Positions 43,701 through 52,420 are shown, counted from the first letter of the stretch. The stretch is 64,000 nucleotides of DNA from Cognatundibacterium griseum (GCF_014284195.1 NZ_JACOGC010000001.1:372001-436000), one strand, 5' to 3'. Notes: generated by a model from the letters alone, not told the origin. Numbers and translations are program-made.

Positions 43701-45332
43701 ATGAGCGAACTCAGCGATATCAGGGCATTGCTCATTGAGCCGCATCAGGGGATGCGGGTCAGTTTGCACAATATGCTGAATCTGTGCGGCATCACCAAGG
43801 TGGAGCATGCCATCTCGGCGGGGACGGCTGTCCGCGCAATTCAGGCCAAGATGTTTGATCTGATCCTGTGTGAATACGATCTTGGCGTCGGTCAGGACGG
43901 GCAGCAACTGCTCGAAGACATCCGGCATCACAAACTCGCCCCGCTGTCGACCATTTTCATCATGGTTACCGCCGAACGCTCCTACGGCAAAGTCATCAGC
44001 GCCGCAGAACTGGCACCTTCTGATTACCTGCTGAAACCCTTCACTGCCGATATGCTGCTGGAACGGGTGGTGCGCGCCATTGAAAAACGCAAAGCCTTCG
44101 TCGAAGTCTATAACCTGATGGAACAGGGTGCCGTCAGCGAAGCCATCACGGCTTGTCATCATGGCGAACGTGAATTTCCCAAATATGCGATTGACTTCAT
44201 GCGTTTGCGCGCCGAGCTGCACGTGGTGCAGGGCGAAGCCGCTGAAGCCGAGGCGCTCTACACCCAGCTGTTTGAATTGAAAGCTGTGGCGTGGGCAAGG
44301 CTGGGGCTGGCAAAAACGCTGTACATGCAGGGACGCTACGAAGAGGCGGAAAATATTTTGCGTGATCTGGTGACGGAAAACAGCAAATACATGGATGCCT
44401 ACGACTGGCTGGCGAAGACTCATGAAATGATCGGACAATTACCGGAAGCCAAAGAGGTGCTCGATACTGCTGTTAATGTGTCGCCCCATGCGGTGCGCCG
44501 TTTGCGCAACCTGGGGCGGATTGCGATGGAAACCGGCGATGTTGAAACGGCTGAAAATGTGTTTAAGAAAGTCGTTAACAAAGCCAAATTCTCCGAATTC
44601 CGCGATCCGGAAGATCACATGAATCTGGTCGATGCGCTGGTCAAAAAAGGCGATACCGATCAGGCTAAATCTGTGATCCGCGATATGGAACGCAACATGG
44701 CCGGGCTGAAAAAGACCGCCGCCTGCCGCGCGATTTCGAATGCGATCGTGCATGCCAAAACGGGTGATGCCCGTCTGAATGAGGAACTTGGCGCTGCCGT
44801 CGAAGCCTCGAAGGAAGATGTCGGTTTATCAACCGGTGCCAAGATCGGGCTGGCGAAACAATGCCTGGACAATGATAACGAAGATGCCGCTTCCGAGATC
44901 ATTCTCGACGTCATGAAAAATGCCAGCAACCAGCAGATCATGAAAAAGGCGATGGGCGTATTTGAAAGCGCTGGCAAAGGGCATATTGCTAAAGAACTTG
45001 CACAGCGCAGTCAGAAGGAAGTCATGGATCTGGTGGCACTGGGAGTGCAGAAGGCCAAGCAAGGTGATTTCCGGGGATCGGTTGATCTGATGGTTACGGC
45101 AGCCAGAAAATCGCCGGATAATCCGCAGGTGGTGATGAATGCGGCGCTGGCTTCCCTGAAGTGCCTGGAAAATCTCGGATGGGATAACGTCACCGGCGAA
45201 CAGGCGCGGCTGCTGATTGAGGCAGGACGCCGTCTTGATCCGATGAATCCCCGCCTCAAGGCATTGCGCGGGCTGTACGACGAATTGCAGAAAAAATACG
45301 GTATGAGCGTGGGTCGTATCGCCAAAAGCTGA
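43701..45332 (+). CDS. Receiver-domain protein with TPR repeats
   Basis: 543 residues. The first 125 form a CheY-like receiver (LLIEPHQGMRVSL, then FDLILCEYDLGVGQDG, FIMVTAERS and SDYLLKPF). The usual phospho-Asp position appears to be Glu58 (LCEYD), with Asp60 two residues later, and the first acidic pair is reduced to Glu13. The Thr and Lys switch residues are kept. The rest is helical with TPR-like units (AEALYTQLFELKAVAWARLGLAKTL as one example, in part). Start 43701 follows AAGG. The HDOD/GAF gene begins 63 bases later, so a two-gene signalling unit is likely. Confidence 0.78.
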   Translation: MSELSDIRALLIEPHQGMRVSLHNMLNLCGITKVEHAISAGTAVRAIQAKMFDLILCEYDLGVGQDGQQLLEDIRHHKLAPLSTIFIMVTAERSYGKVISAAELAPSDYLLKPFTADMLLERVVRAIEKRKAFVEVYNLMEQGAVSEAITACHHGEREFPKYAIDFMRLRAELHVVQGEAAEAEALYTQLFELKAVAWARLGLAKTLYMQGRYEEAENILRDLVTENSKYMDAYDWLAKTHEMIGQLPEAKEVLDTAVNVSPHAVRRLRNLGRIAMETGDVETAENVFKKVVNKAKFSEFRDPEDHMNLVDALVKKGDTDQAKSVIRDMERNMAGLKKTAACRAISNAIVHAKTGDARLNEELGAAVEASKEDVGLSTGAKIGLAKQCLDNDNEDAASEIILDVMKNASNQQIMKKAMGVFESAGKGHIAKELAQRSQKEVMDLVALGVQKAKQGDFRGSVDLMVTAARKSPDNPQVVMNAALASLKCLENLGWDNVTGEQARLLIEAGRRLDPMNPRLKALRGLYDELQKKYGMSVGRIAKS

Positions 45333-45395
45333 TCCGCAGCCGGTCAGACACCGTGCCAGATGAATCCGTGCGGACAATCCGCAGAATTGATAGTC

Positions 45396-46946
45396 ATGAA
45401 ATATCCAAACCCCGCTTACTCAGCAGCGCAGCTGGAATCCCCGCGCGAGCGTCTGCTGAAATTCATCAATGACGAAAGCGATCTGCCGACGCTGGGCGTG
45501 GCGATTGCCAAAGTCGTTGAAATCACTTCCTCCGGCGAAGACTCGGTGGCGCGTCTTGCGCATTTCATTTTGTCCGATGTCGGTCTGACGCAAAAAATCC
45601 TGCGTCTGTCCAATACGGTGCAGTACCGCACCAGCGCCGGTGCCGCGGTGACCACGATTTCACGGGCAATTTTCCTGCTCGGTTTTAATATGGTGAAAGA
45701 CAGTGCGCTGGCGATGCTGCTGGTGGATTGTTTTAAGGATATGGCGCAGGTCAGCAGCGTGCGCAAGGAACTGGTGCGTTCTTTGTGCGCCAGCATGATC
45801 GGTCGTGAAATGGCACAGCGCGGACGTTTTCAGGACAGCGAGGAAGCTGCCGTCGTATCCCTGTTTAAAAATGTTGGCAGGGTACTGGTGGCGTCCTTCG
45901 ACCATGATTTGTACATGCGCATCCAGCAGATCACAGAGACAGCGGACAGCCGACCGGAAGAAGCCGCCACGGTGCTGCTTGGCTGCAGTTTTGAACGTTT
46001 TGGCGAGATGGCGCTGCAGAGCTGGAAAATTCCGGACACCATCATCCAGTCGCTGACGCCGCTGCCAGTCGGCGAGCTGCGCAAACCGGTACTGCGGCAT
46101 GACTGGCTGAAGCAGGTTGCCAGTTTCAGCGACACGCTGGCGGGGATCACCATGTCTGCACATGCTGATCGCAAGGAACAGTACGAAAAACTGTTGCGGC
46201 GTTTCGGCAATGTGCTGGAACTGGATCGCAACATACTGAGTGAAATCATTCAGAAAGTAGAGGAAGAAACCCGGCAGCTGGCCAAGAGCATGGATTTGTC
46301 CTTGCATGATCTGGCAGGTGTGCCGGCCGAACAGGCGCCGTTGCTGGAAGTACCGCTGGAATTTTTATTGCAAACCCATGATGTGGTGCCGGCGCAGCAG
46401 GCAGCGCGGTATGCCAGCGGCAAACCGGTCAATGCCCGTGACTTGCTGCTGGCCGGTGTGCAGGACGTGACGCAAATGCTGGCCGCCGAAGACTATCGCC
46501 TGAATGACCTGATCCTGCTGGTGCTGGAAACCCTGTACACCAGCCTGGGCTTTCGTTTTGCCACCATTTGTCTGCGTGACCGCAGCAGCGAGCGCTTTGT
46601 GTCCCGGGTTGCCGTTGGCGAACAGTATGCGGAGCGGCAGCGCGGATTTCATTTTCCGGTCAAAGGCGAGGCCGATCTGTTTCAGCTTTCCCTGAGCAAC
46701 AACGCCGACGTGATGATCGCCGATCTGAGCGCCCCGAAAATCCGTCACTTATTACCTCCCTGGTATCTGCAGTTACTGCCGGATGCCCGCAGCTGCATTG
46801 TATTGCCGCTGGTCATACAGAAAAAGCCGATCGGCCTGTTTTATGCAGACCGCATTAATACAGCGGAAGAAGGTGTACCACAGGATGAAACTGCGCTGAT
46901 CAAGACGCTCAAAAGCCAGTTGCTGGCGGCCATCATGCGGGGATGA
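45396..46946 (+). CDS. HDOD domain protein with C-terminal GAF-like domain
   Basis: 516 residues from ATG 45396; ATG 45360 is in frame, and neither has a good Shine-Dalgarno. An HDOD domain covers about residues 15-220 (LPTLGVAIAKVVEI, ILSDVGLTQKILRLSN, AIFLLGFNMVKDSALAML, VVSLFKNVGRVLVAS). A GAF-like domain fills the last 170 residues (FRFATICLRDRSSERF, SCIVLPLVIQKKPIGLFYAD). HDOD proteins act in signalling and are usually non-catalytic. It follows the receiver-TPR gene on the same strand. Confidence 0.8.
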   Translation: MKYPNPAYSAAQLESPRERLLKFINDESDLPTLGVAIAKVVEITSSGEDSVARLAHFILSDVGLTQKILRLSNTVQYRTSAGAAVTTISRAIFLLGFNMVKDSALAMLLVDCFKDMAQVSSVRKELVRSLCASMIGREMAQRGRFQDSEEAAVVSLFKNVGRVLVASFDHDLYMRIQQITETADSRPEEAATVLLGCSFERFGEMALQSWKIPDTIIQSLTPLPVGELRKPVLRHDWLKQVASFSDTLAGITMSAHADRKEQYEKLLRRFGNVLELDRNILSEIIQKVEEETRQLAKSMDLSLHDLAGVPAEQAPLLEVPLEFLLQTHDVVPAQQAARYASGKPVNARDLLLAGVQDVTQMLAAEDYRLNDLILLVLETLYTSLGFRFATICLRDRSSERFVSRVAVGEQYAERQRGFHFPVKGEADLFQLSLSNNADVMIADLSAPKIRHLLPPWYLQLLPDARSCIVLPLVIQKKPIGLFYADRINTAEEGVPQDETALIKTLKSQLLAAIMRG

Positions 46947-47010
46947 GCGGCGACGCAATGCGGCGGAAAAGCATACAATCCTGCTCGGGACTTTTTTTAA
47001 GTGATACATC

Positions 47011-47652
47011 ATGACTTTTTCGACCTGGTTCACATTCCTGATCGCCGCTTGTGTGATCGCCATTTCTCCCGGTTCCGGCGCCGTGCTGTCGATGTCGCAC
47101 GGCCTGAATTACGGCGTCAAGAAAGCCAGCGGCACCATTCTGGGCTTGCAGGCAGGTCTGCTGCTGATTCTGGCGGTTGCCGGGGCGGGCGTCGGCTCGA
47201 TACTGATGGCTTCGGAACTGGCGTTCAGCGTGATTAAAACCGTCGGCGCGCTGTACCTGATTTATCTCGGTTTCAATCAGTGGCGGGCGCGGGTGGAACT
47301 GGTCAAAACCGAGCAGGCACCGGCAAATACGCAGACTCCGGACTGGTCGCGCCGTTTCCTGACCGGCTTTCTGACCAATGCGACGAATCCCAAAGGCATC
47401 ATTTTCATGGTCGCGGTGCTGCCGCAATTTATCTCGCACGATGCGCCATTGCTGCCGCAATTGCTGATACTCGGCATCACCATGTGTTCGGTCGATCTGA
47501 TCGTGATGCACAGCTATGCGCTGGCAGCATCCAGCATGCAGCGTTATTTCAGCAATCCGCGCTGGCTGAAAGGGCAGAACCGGTTTTTCGGTGGTGTACT
47601 GATGGCGATCGGCACCGCGCTGTTTTTTGTGAAGCGCAATCCGGCAAGCTGA
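47011..47652 (+). CDS. rhtB: LysE/RhtB family exporter, RhtB-like
   Basis: 213 residues with about six membrane segments. AISPGSGAVLSMSHGLNYG near the N-terminus, then GLQAGLLLIL, GALYLIYLGFNQWR and LTNATNPKGIIFMVAVLPQF. The overall layout is close to E. coli RhtB, which exports homoserine and its lactone. Substrate is uncertain. A bidirectional terminator lies 46 bases downstream. Confidence 0.75.
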   Translation: MTFSTWFTFLIAACVIAISPGSGAVLSMSHGLNYGVKKASGTILGLQAGLLLILAVAGAGVGSILMASELAFSVIKTVGALYLIYLGFNQWRARVELVKTEQAPANTQTPDWSRRFLTGFLTNATNPKGIIFMVAVLPQFISHDAPLLPQLLILGITMCSVDLIVMHSYALAASSMQRYFSNPRWLKGQNRFFGGVLMAIGTALFFVKRNPAS

Positions 47653-47698
47653 AGCACCGGATTGGCAGCGCCCGTGCAGGCAGCCGGAATGACGTTAT

Positions 47699-47727
47699 AA
47701 AAAAATCCGCCGTGGGCGGATTTTTTT
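47699..47727. terminator. Bidirectional terminator between the RhtB-like gene and the hypothetical gene
   Basis: Stem AAATCCGCC (47703-47711) pairs with GGCGGATTT (47715-47723) around GTG, with an A-run before and a T-run after. It touches the stop codon of the minus-strand gene. Confidence 0.85.
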
Positions 47728-48529
47728 ATGCCAGGGGAATATTCTGCTTTTTCGCCAGCGCGTCAATGTCCTGCCACAGCGTCATCTGGTTCAGCAGGCG
47801 GGTGGCCGGATCAAGCATCGCATGCAGATTGAAGAAACGCTCCAGTGCGGTTTCATTGAACGGGCTGCGTTGGGAAAAATTGACGCGGCCATATTGCTTC
47901 TGAAACGCATTCAGCAAATCGGCCGGCGTATCCTTGTGCCAGGATTGCATCAGGCCGCCCACCATCAGCGCTGCATCGGTGGTTTGCTCCAGCATCCTCG
48001 GATTTCTGGCAGTGCCGATGTCGCGATAATCCAGCAAGCGGGGAAAGTAAAAATGCCGTATCCACGCCGCAGGAATGCCATCAGTTGTTTGCAATGCCCC
48101 GCTGCGCCACAGTTTCCAGCTTTTTTCCGCTGCACCCTCTGCGACAAAATGCGGGTCGGCCAGTAACACGCAATCTTGTTCCAGCGTGATTTCCAGTACA
48201 ACCGGCAACCCCGCCTGATGCGCAATCGCTTCCAGCTCGGGCATCTCCGGCTTGCGGCCGTGCTGTTCCTGCAGCGCCTGTACAAACGCAGACAGCACTT
48301 CCTGATGTGCATGATGCAACTGGCTGGTGGCATTGCAGAAACCGGCACAGGCGGCAAAATACGCCATCAGTTCACCGACCATCACGCCTGGCGGCGACTG
48401 GTTGCCGGTATCGGAAAAACCTTGAGCCGGGATCTCTTTTGCAAGGCCATGGCGTAATGCAGGATAAAGCTGGCTGGTGGTGCAGCCAAATTTGACCGTG
48501 CTGCCGGCAGCCAGTCGGAATTCACTCAT
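47726..48529 (-). CDS. Hypothetical protein, co-translated with arsC
   Basis: 267 residues; I do not recognise the family. It is soluble by composition, without signal or membrane segments. It has a small Cys content near the start (KFGCTTSQL, CAGFCNATSQLHHAH) and conserved-looking aromatic blocks (WIRHFYFPRLLDYRDIG, NPRMLEQTTDAALMVGG, RSPFNETALERFFNLHAML). Start 48529 overlaps the last codons of the arsC-like gene by eight bases, so the two are coupled. The frame stays open upstream, but that part is the other frame of arsC. Confidence 0.7.
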   Translation of the reverse strand: MSEFRLAAGSTVKFGCTTSQLYPALRHGLAKEIPAQGFSDTGNQSPPGVMVGELMAYFAACAGFCNATSQLHHAHQEVLSAFVQALQEQHGRKPEMPELEAIAHQAGLPVVLEITLEQDCVLLADPHFVAEGAAEKSWKLWRSGALQTTDGIPAAWIRHFYFPRLLDYRDIGTARNPRMLEQTTDAALMVGGLMQSWHKDTPADLLNAFQKQYGRVNFSQRSPFNETALERFFNLHAMLDPATRLLNQMTLWQDIDALAKKQNIPLA

Positions 48530-48890
48530 GATGCGCTTTCTGAAACAAGATGGACACGTTTCCGGGTGGACGGCCAATGACCGCCCGTCCATCCAGCAAA
48601 ACGATGGGGCGCTGCAATAATTTCGGACAACGCGCGATGGCCTGCAACGCAGTGTCCATATCCGCGTCCTGCAGATTGGCAGCGGCATATTCCGGTTCGT
48701 TGGCGCGCAGCATTTGCTGCACGTCACCACCCAGCGCCGTCAGTATCTGATGCAGCGTATGCAGGTCCGGAGCCTGTTTCAGATAGTCAATCACCGTCAC
48801 AGGCCAGCCGCGCCGGCCCGCTTCCGTATTGACCAGCTCCAACGTTTCGCGTGATTTTGAGCAGCGCGGATTATGATAAATTGTCAGCAT
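48522..48890 (-). CDS. arsC: ArsC/Spx-family arsenate reductase (glutaredoxin-type)
   Basis: 122 residues. ArsC pattern: TIYHNPRCSKSRETLELV with the active-site Cys, the central LRANEPEY block, and the C-terminal RPIVLLDGRAVIGRPP. Unrelated in fold to the two LMW-PTP arsC genes at 10-11 kb. Such proteins reduce arsenate with glutathione/glutaredoxin, though some family members (YffB-like) have other roles. It follows the GDT1 transporter gene by 8 bases and overlaps the next gene. Confidence 0.85.
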   Translation of the reverse strand: MLTIYHNPRCSKSRETLELVNTEAGRRGWPVTVIDYLKQAPDLHTLHQILTALGGDVQQMLRANEPEYAAANLQDADMDTALQAIARCPKLLQRPIVLLDGRAVIGRPPGNVSILFQKAHHE

Positions 48891-48898
48891 TATCTGTC

Positions 48899-49471
48899 TT
48901 ATAAAAAACGTTCACCGATCCCCAGCAGGACCAGCAGGCCGAGCACCGCAAAAACAGCGGACGCGATCCAGCGTACCAGGCGGAACGGGAAATTGGGGGC
49001 GGCAATTTTTCCGAGAAAAACAGCTGGTACGTCAGCAATCAGCATACCGAGCGTGGTGCCGGCGATGACCATGCCGAGATTGCTGTACTTGGCTGCCAGC
49101 GCAACGGTTGCCAGCTGGGTCTTGTCGCCGATTTCCGCGATGAAGAAAGTCACGCAGGTCAGCGCAAAGACGCCGTAATGGCTGTCGTTCAGACCCTCAT
49201 CTTCCATTTCATCCGGCTTCAGCGTCCAGGCGGCAATCGCCAGAAATGACAGACCCAGCGCCCAGCGCAGAATGTCTGCCGGAATGTGGTGCGCCACCCA
49301 TTGTCCGAGCAGTCCGGCCAGCGCATGATTGGCCAGCGTCGCGCACAGGATTCCGAGAATGATCGGGGCGGGTTTTTTGTAACGTGCTGCCAGCAGCAAT
49401 GCCAGCAATTGTGTTTTATCACCGATTTCGCCAATAGTGATAGCCAGGGCAGAGACGAGGAAAGCTTCCAT
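48899..49471 (-). CDS. TMEM165/GDT1 family transporter, probable manganese exporter
   Basis: 190 residues, about six membrane segments, with the family's two EIGDKTQ motifs: ITIGEIGDKTQLLALLLAARY at the N-terminus (in part) and FIAEIGDKTQLATVALAAKY in the second half. Bacterial members (MneA/YebN-like in function) export Mn(II). The preceding leader is a yybP-ykoY manganese riboswitch, which strongly supports this. Start 49471 gives the expected N-terminus MEAFLVSALAITIGE. It is the first gene of a set with arsC and a hypothetical gene. Confidence 0.9.
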   Translation of the reverse strand: MEAFLVSALAITIGEIGDKTQLLALLLAARYKKPAPIILGILCATLANHALAGLLGQWVAHHIPADILRWALGLSFLAIAAWTLKPDEMEDEGLNDSHYGVFALTCVTFFIAEIGDKTQLATVALAAKYSNLGMVIAGTTLGMLIADVPAVFLGKIAAPNFPFRLVRWIASAVFAVLGLLVLLGIGERFL

Positions 49472-49545
49472 AATGATGTGTGCGGGATCGGACGGTATTA
49501 ACCAATGACAGTGACATTCCGTCCGATCCCTCGTAACAGAAATGG

Positions 49546-49669
49546 CACTATCAAAGGTCTTGCCAGACTCTGCACATGCATGCACAGCCAATCGCACCAT
49601 GACCTGCGGTCAAGTATGTTGATGCGATTTCCCCGGATAGCCAGGGCAGGCTACTCCCCAATGAAAGTG
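49546..49669 (-). promoter_or_regulatory. yybP-ykoY manganese riboswitch
   Basis: On the minus strand the leader has the hallmark GGGGAGTAGCC (49648-49658 region), then ATCAACATACTTGACC (49611-49626 region) and the 3' AGACCTTTG (49550-49560 region). The closing stem pairs CACTTTCA (49662-49669) with TGATAGTG (49546-49553), one mismatch. These are the conserved blocks of the Mn(II)-sensing yybP-ykoY class. It controls the GDT1-type exporter start 74 bases downstream. Confidence 0.9.
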
Positions 49670-49676
49670 AGCGCGA

Positions 49677-49704
49677 ATTATACTGCATCCCTGCAAGCGG
49701 TAAA
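49677..49704 (-). promoter_or_regulatory. Promoter of the manganese riboswitch transcript
   Basis: Perfect -10 TATAAT at 49677-49682 (minus strand), 7 bases before the first riboswitch stem. A -35-like TTTACC at 49699-49704 gives a 16-base spacer. The -10 is strong; the -35 is weaker. Confidence 0.6.
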
Positions 49705-49845
49705 GAAATTGTTTTCCGGCATGTGTTCTGACGCCGCAAAGTCCAATGACGGAATGTCCGCACAAACCGGGGTGGAGTTGTTACACTCGGCATCGATGAG
49801 GGTGTCAAAATTATTTAAACCATAAAAATAGAGATACGGAGCACT

Positions 49846-50592
49846 ATGAGCGAATATCTGGGCCACTTCATGCTGTTCTGGTCGCCAGCGGAACTGAACG
49901 CCAATATCATCATTTTCCTGAATCTGGCCGGCGCCATGCTGCTCGGATTTGTGGTTGGTTATGAGCGCTCCTACCATGGCCGGGCCGCCGGTATGCGGAC
50001 TTATGGCCTGGTTTGCATGGCTTCCGCCGCGCTGGTGGTGATTGCCGGGTATCCGGATTTCTGGTTTGGCGGCAGGGCATTGTCACCGGTGAGTCTTGAT
50101 CCTTCCCGTACGATCCAGGGCATCGTCACCGGCATCGGCTTTCTGGGCGCCGGTGTGATTATGAAGGAAGGTTTTACCATCAGCGGCCTGACAACGGCGG
50201 CGTCGGTCTGGGCGTCTTCAGCGATCGGTGTGCTGGTGGGCGTCGGTTTTTATGCTTCCGCTATTTTGCTGGCGTTGCTGTCCGCTGCCTGCATGATCTG
50301 GGTACACCGGCTTGAAGCATGGCTGCCTTCGCAGGCGGCGCTCGTGATCGTGGTCCGCTTCCGGACCGGCGTGCGGCCGGAGCAGGCGGAGATAGAATCC
50401 ATGCTGGCTGCGCGCGGTTATGAACTGGCTGCCGGGACGCTAACCATTGCAGTCAATAATGGCATGTCAGAATGGCATTTTATTGCGATTGCCCTCGACA
50501 AAAAAAATGCTGTTTCGCTCAGCGTGTTGTCGCATGATCTGGAAAAAATTCAGGACATTGATTCTTTCCAGCTGACGCACGCCAAAAACTGA
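49846..50592 (+). CDS. MgtC/SapB family membrane protein
   Basis: 248 residues. The MgtC domain reads LNLAGAMLLGFVVGYERSYHGRAAGMRTY, IVTGIGFLGAGVIM and GLTTAASVWASSAIGVLVGVGFY (in part). A C-terminal ACT-like domain follows (ALVIVVRFRTGVRPEQ). MgtC proteins act in magnesium homeostasis and ATP synthase inhibition in some species. ACGGAG precedes the ATG. It is divergent from the manganese exporter leader. Confidence 0.87.
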   Translation: MSEYLGHFMLFWSPAELNANIIIFLNLAGAMLLGFVVGYERSYHGRAAGMRTYGLVCMASAALVVIAGYPDFWFGGRALSPVSLDPSRTIQGIVTGIGFLGAGVIMKEGFTISGLTTAASVWASSAIGVLVGVGFYASAILLALLSAACMIWVHRLEAWLPSQAALVIVVRFRTGVRPEQAEIESMLAARGYELAAGTLTIAVNNGMSEWHFIAIALDKKNAVSLSVLSHDLEKIQDIDSFQLTHAKN

Positions 50593-50620
50593 CCGGAAGG
50601 GTGGGTTTTTAAAATATCCC

Positions 50621-50649
50621 TTGACATTGGGTGATTCTATCTCTATAGT
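50621..50649 (+). promoter_or_regulatory. Promoter of the tRNA-tuf operon
   Basis: TTGACA (50621-50626), a 17-base spacer, and TATAGT (50644-50649), 15 bases before the tRNA-Tyr 5' end. The GC-rich stretch after -10 resembles a stringent-control discriminator. Confidence 0.85.
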
Positions 50650-50664
50650 TCGGGGTTCCCTGCG

Positions 50665-50750
50665 GAGAGGTGGCCGAGTGGTTAATGGCAGCAGACTGTA
50701 AATCTGCCCTCTTACGAGTACGCTGGTTCGAATCCAGCCCTCTCCACCAG
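50665..50750 (+). tRNA. tRNA-Tyr (GTA)
   Basis: 86 bases with encoded CCA. Acceptor GGAGAGG pairs with CCTCTCC. Anticodon GTA lies at 50699-50701. A long variable arm fits the class II tyrosine tRNA, and the T arm is GGTTCGAATCC. Confidence 0.95.
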
Positions 50751-50787
50751 GTAAGAATTTAGTAATGCGGCTGAAGTGGTGGCCCTT

Positions 50788-50861
50788 GCGGGTGTAGCTC
50801 AATGGTAGAGCCGAAGCCTTCCAAGCTTAAGACGAGGGTTCGATTCCCTTCACCCGCTCCA
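50788..50861 (+). tRNA. tRNA-Gly (TCC)
   Basis: 74 bases with encoded CCA. Acceptor GCGGGTG pairs with CACCCGC. The anticodon loop CTTCCAA gives TCC at 50820-50822. The base of the anticodon stem has a G-A mismatch, the other four pairs are intact. Confidence 0.94.
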
Positions 50862-50894
50862 GTATTTGCGTGGCTTTTTTTGTGCAAACAAGCT

Positions 50895-50969
<75 letters not shown>

Positions 50970-51046
50970 TGTGAATCTGGTGTTTCAAGTCTGAAGTCGT
51001 CGGGCGTGTGCCTGAGTATTCTCATCAAAATCGTTAGGAGTTCAAA

Positions 51047-52237
51047 ATGGCAAAAGGTAAGTTCGAGCGCACCAAGCCGCACGTCAACGTCGGAACAATT
51101 GGTCACGTTGATCACGGCAAAACGACACTGACAGCAGCGATTGCAACAGTCTTGTCCGCAAAATTCGGCGGCGAAGCGAAGAAATACGACGAAATCGACG
51201 CAGCACCAGAAGAAAAAGCACGTGGTATCACCATTAACACAGCCCACGTCGAATATGAAACAGCAAGCCGCCACTACGCCCACGTTGACTGCCCAGGCCA
51301 CGCCGACTATGTGAAAAACATGATCACTGGTGCAGCGCAGATGGACGGCGCGATCCTGGTTTGCTCCGCAGCAGACGGCCCAATGCCACAAACACGCGAG
51401 CACATCCTGCTGGCGCGTCAGGTTGGCGTTCCATACATCATCGTCTTCCTGAACAAATGCGACATGGTTGACGACGCAGAATTGCTGGAACTGGTCGAAA
51501 TGGAAGTGCGCGAATTACTGTCCAAATACGAATTCCCAGGCGACGACCTGCCAATCATCCAGGGTTCCGCCAAACTGGCGCTGGAAGGCGACAAAGGCCC
51601 GCTGGGCGAAGAAGCCATCATGAAACTGGCCGACGCACTCGACAACTACATCCCGACACCAGAGCGTGCAGTTGACGGCACATTCCTGCTGCCAGTGGAA
51701 GACGTCTTCTCCATCTCCGGTCGCGGTACAGTCGTTACCGGTCGTGTAGAGCGCGGCATCATCAAAGTCGGCGAAGAAATCGAAATCGTTGGTATCAAAG
51801 ACACAGTCAAAACAACCTGTACCGGCGTTGAAATGTTCCGCAAACTGCTGGACCAGGGGCAGGCAGGCGACAACGTCGGCGTTCTGCTGCGCGGTACCAA
51901 GCGCGAAGACATCCAGCGTGGTCAGGTGCTGGCAAAACCAGGTTCGATCAAACCGCACGCCCATTTCACAGGCGAAATCTACGTCCTGTCGAAAGACGAA
52001 GGCGGTCGTCACACACCATTCTTCAACAACTACCGTCCACAATTCTACTTCCGTACCACGGACGTGACTGGTTCGATCGAGTTGCCGAAGGATAAAGAAA
52101 TGGTGATGCCAGGCGACAACGTCTCGATCACAGTAAAGCTGATCAACCCGATCGCGATGGAAGAAGGTCTGCGCTTCGCGATTCGTGAAGGTGGCCGTAC
52201 TGTTGGTGCGGGTGTGGTTGCTAAAATTATCGAGTAA
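51047..52237 (+). CDS. tuf: Elongation factor Tu
   Basis: 396 residues. G-domain motifs [19 protein letters not shown] and NKCDMVDD, the switch I segment [14 protein letters not shown], then the two beta-barrel domains. It carries aminoacyl-tRNA to the ribosome. TAGGAG precedes the ATG. It sits in the usual place after tRNA-Thr and before tRNA-Trp; a second copy is expected in the str operon elsewhere. Threonine and proline codons are mostly ACA and CCA, unlike the ribosomal protein genes that follow. Confidence 0.98.
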   Translation: MAKGKFERTKPHVNVGTIGHVDHGKTTLTAAIATVLSAKFGGEAKKYDEIDAAPEEKARGITINTAHVEYETASRHYAHVDCPGHADYVKNMITGAAQMDGAILVCSAADGPMPQTREHILLARQVGVPYIIVFLNKCDMVDDAELLELVEMEVRELLSKYEFPGDDLPIIQGSAKLALEGDKGPLGEEAIMKLADALDNYIPTPERAVDGTFLLPVEDVFSISGRGTVVTGRVERGIIKVGEEIEIVGIKDTVKTTCTGVEMFRKLLDQGQAGDNVGVLLRGTKREDIQRGQVLAKPGSIKPHAHFTGEIYVLSKDEGGRHTPFFNNYRPQFYFRTTDVTGSIELPKDKEMVMPGDNVSITVKLINPIAMEEGLRFAIREGGRTVGAGVVAKIIE

Positions 52238-52264
52238 TAGAAGTTTGTAAGCTGCCATTCAAAT

Positions 52265-52289
52265 ACGGCGATCTGTTCTGGATCGCCGT
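52265..52289 (+). other. Hairpin between tuf and tRNA-Trp
   Basis: Perfect 9-base inverted repeat ACGGCGATC (52265-52273) and GATCGCCGT (52281-52289), not followed by a T-run. It may be a weak attenuator or a processing site releasing the tuf message from tRNA-Trp. Confidence 0.5.
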
Positions 52290-52315
52290 GATAATTTGAG
52301 TAGTTTCAAAGATGT

Positions 52316-52391
52316 AGGGGTGTAGCTCAATTGGCAGAGCGACGGTCTCCAAAACCGTAGGCTGGGGGTTCGATTCCCTCCGCCCCTGCCA
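52316..52391 (+). tRNA. tRNA-Trp (CCA)
   Basis: 76 bases with encoded CCA end. Acceptor AGGGGTG pairs with CGCCCCT (one G-T pair). The anticodon arm ACGGT-CTCCAAA-ACCGT gives CCA. Its position between tuf and secE is conserved in this group. Confidence 0.95.
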
Positions 52392-52420
52392 CCATCAAAG
52401 CCGCAGGGCACCGAAAGTAA

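Noticed and set aside
48530-48730. N-terminal extension of the hypothetical gene at 47726
   Set aside because: This part is the alternative frame of arsC; the ATG at 48529 overlapping the arsC stop is the natural start.
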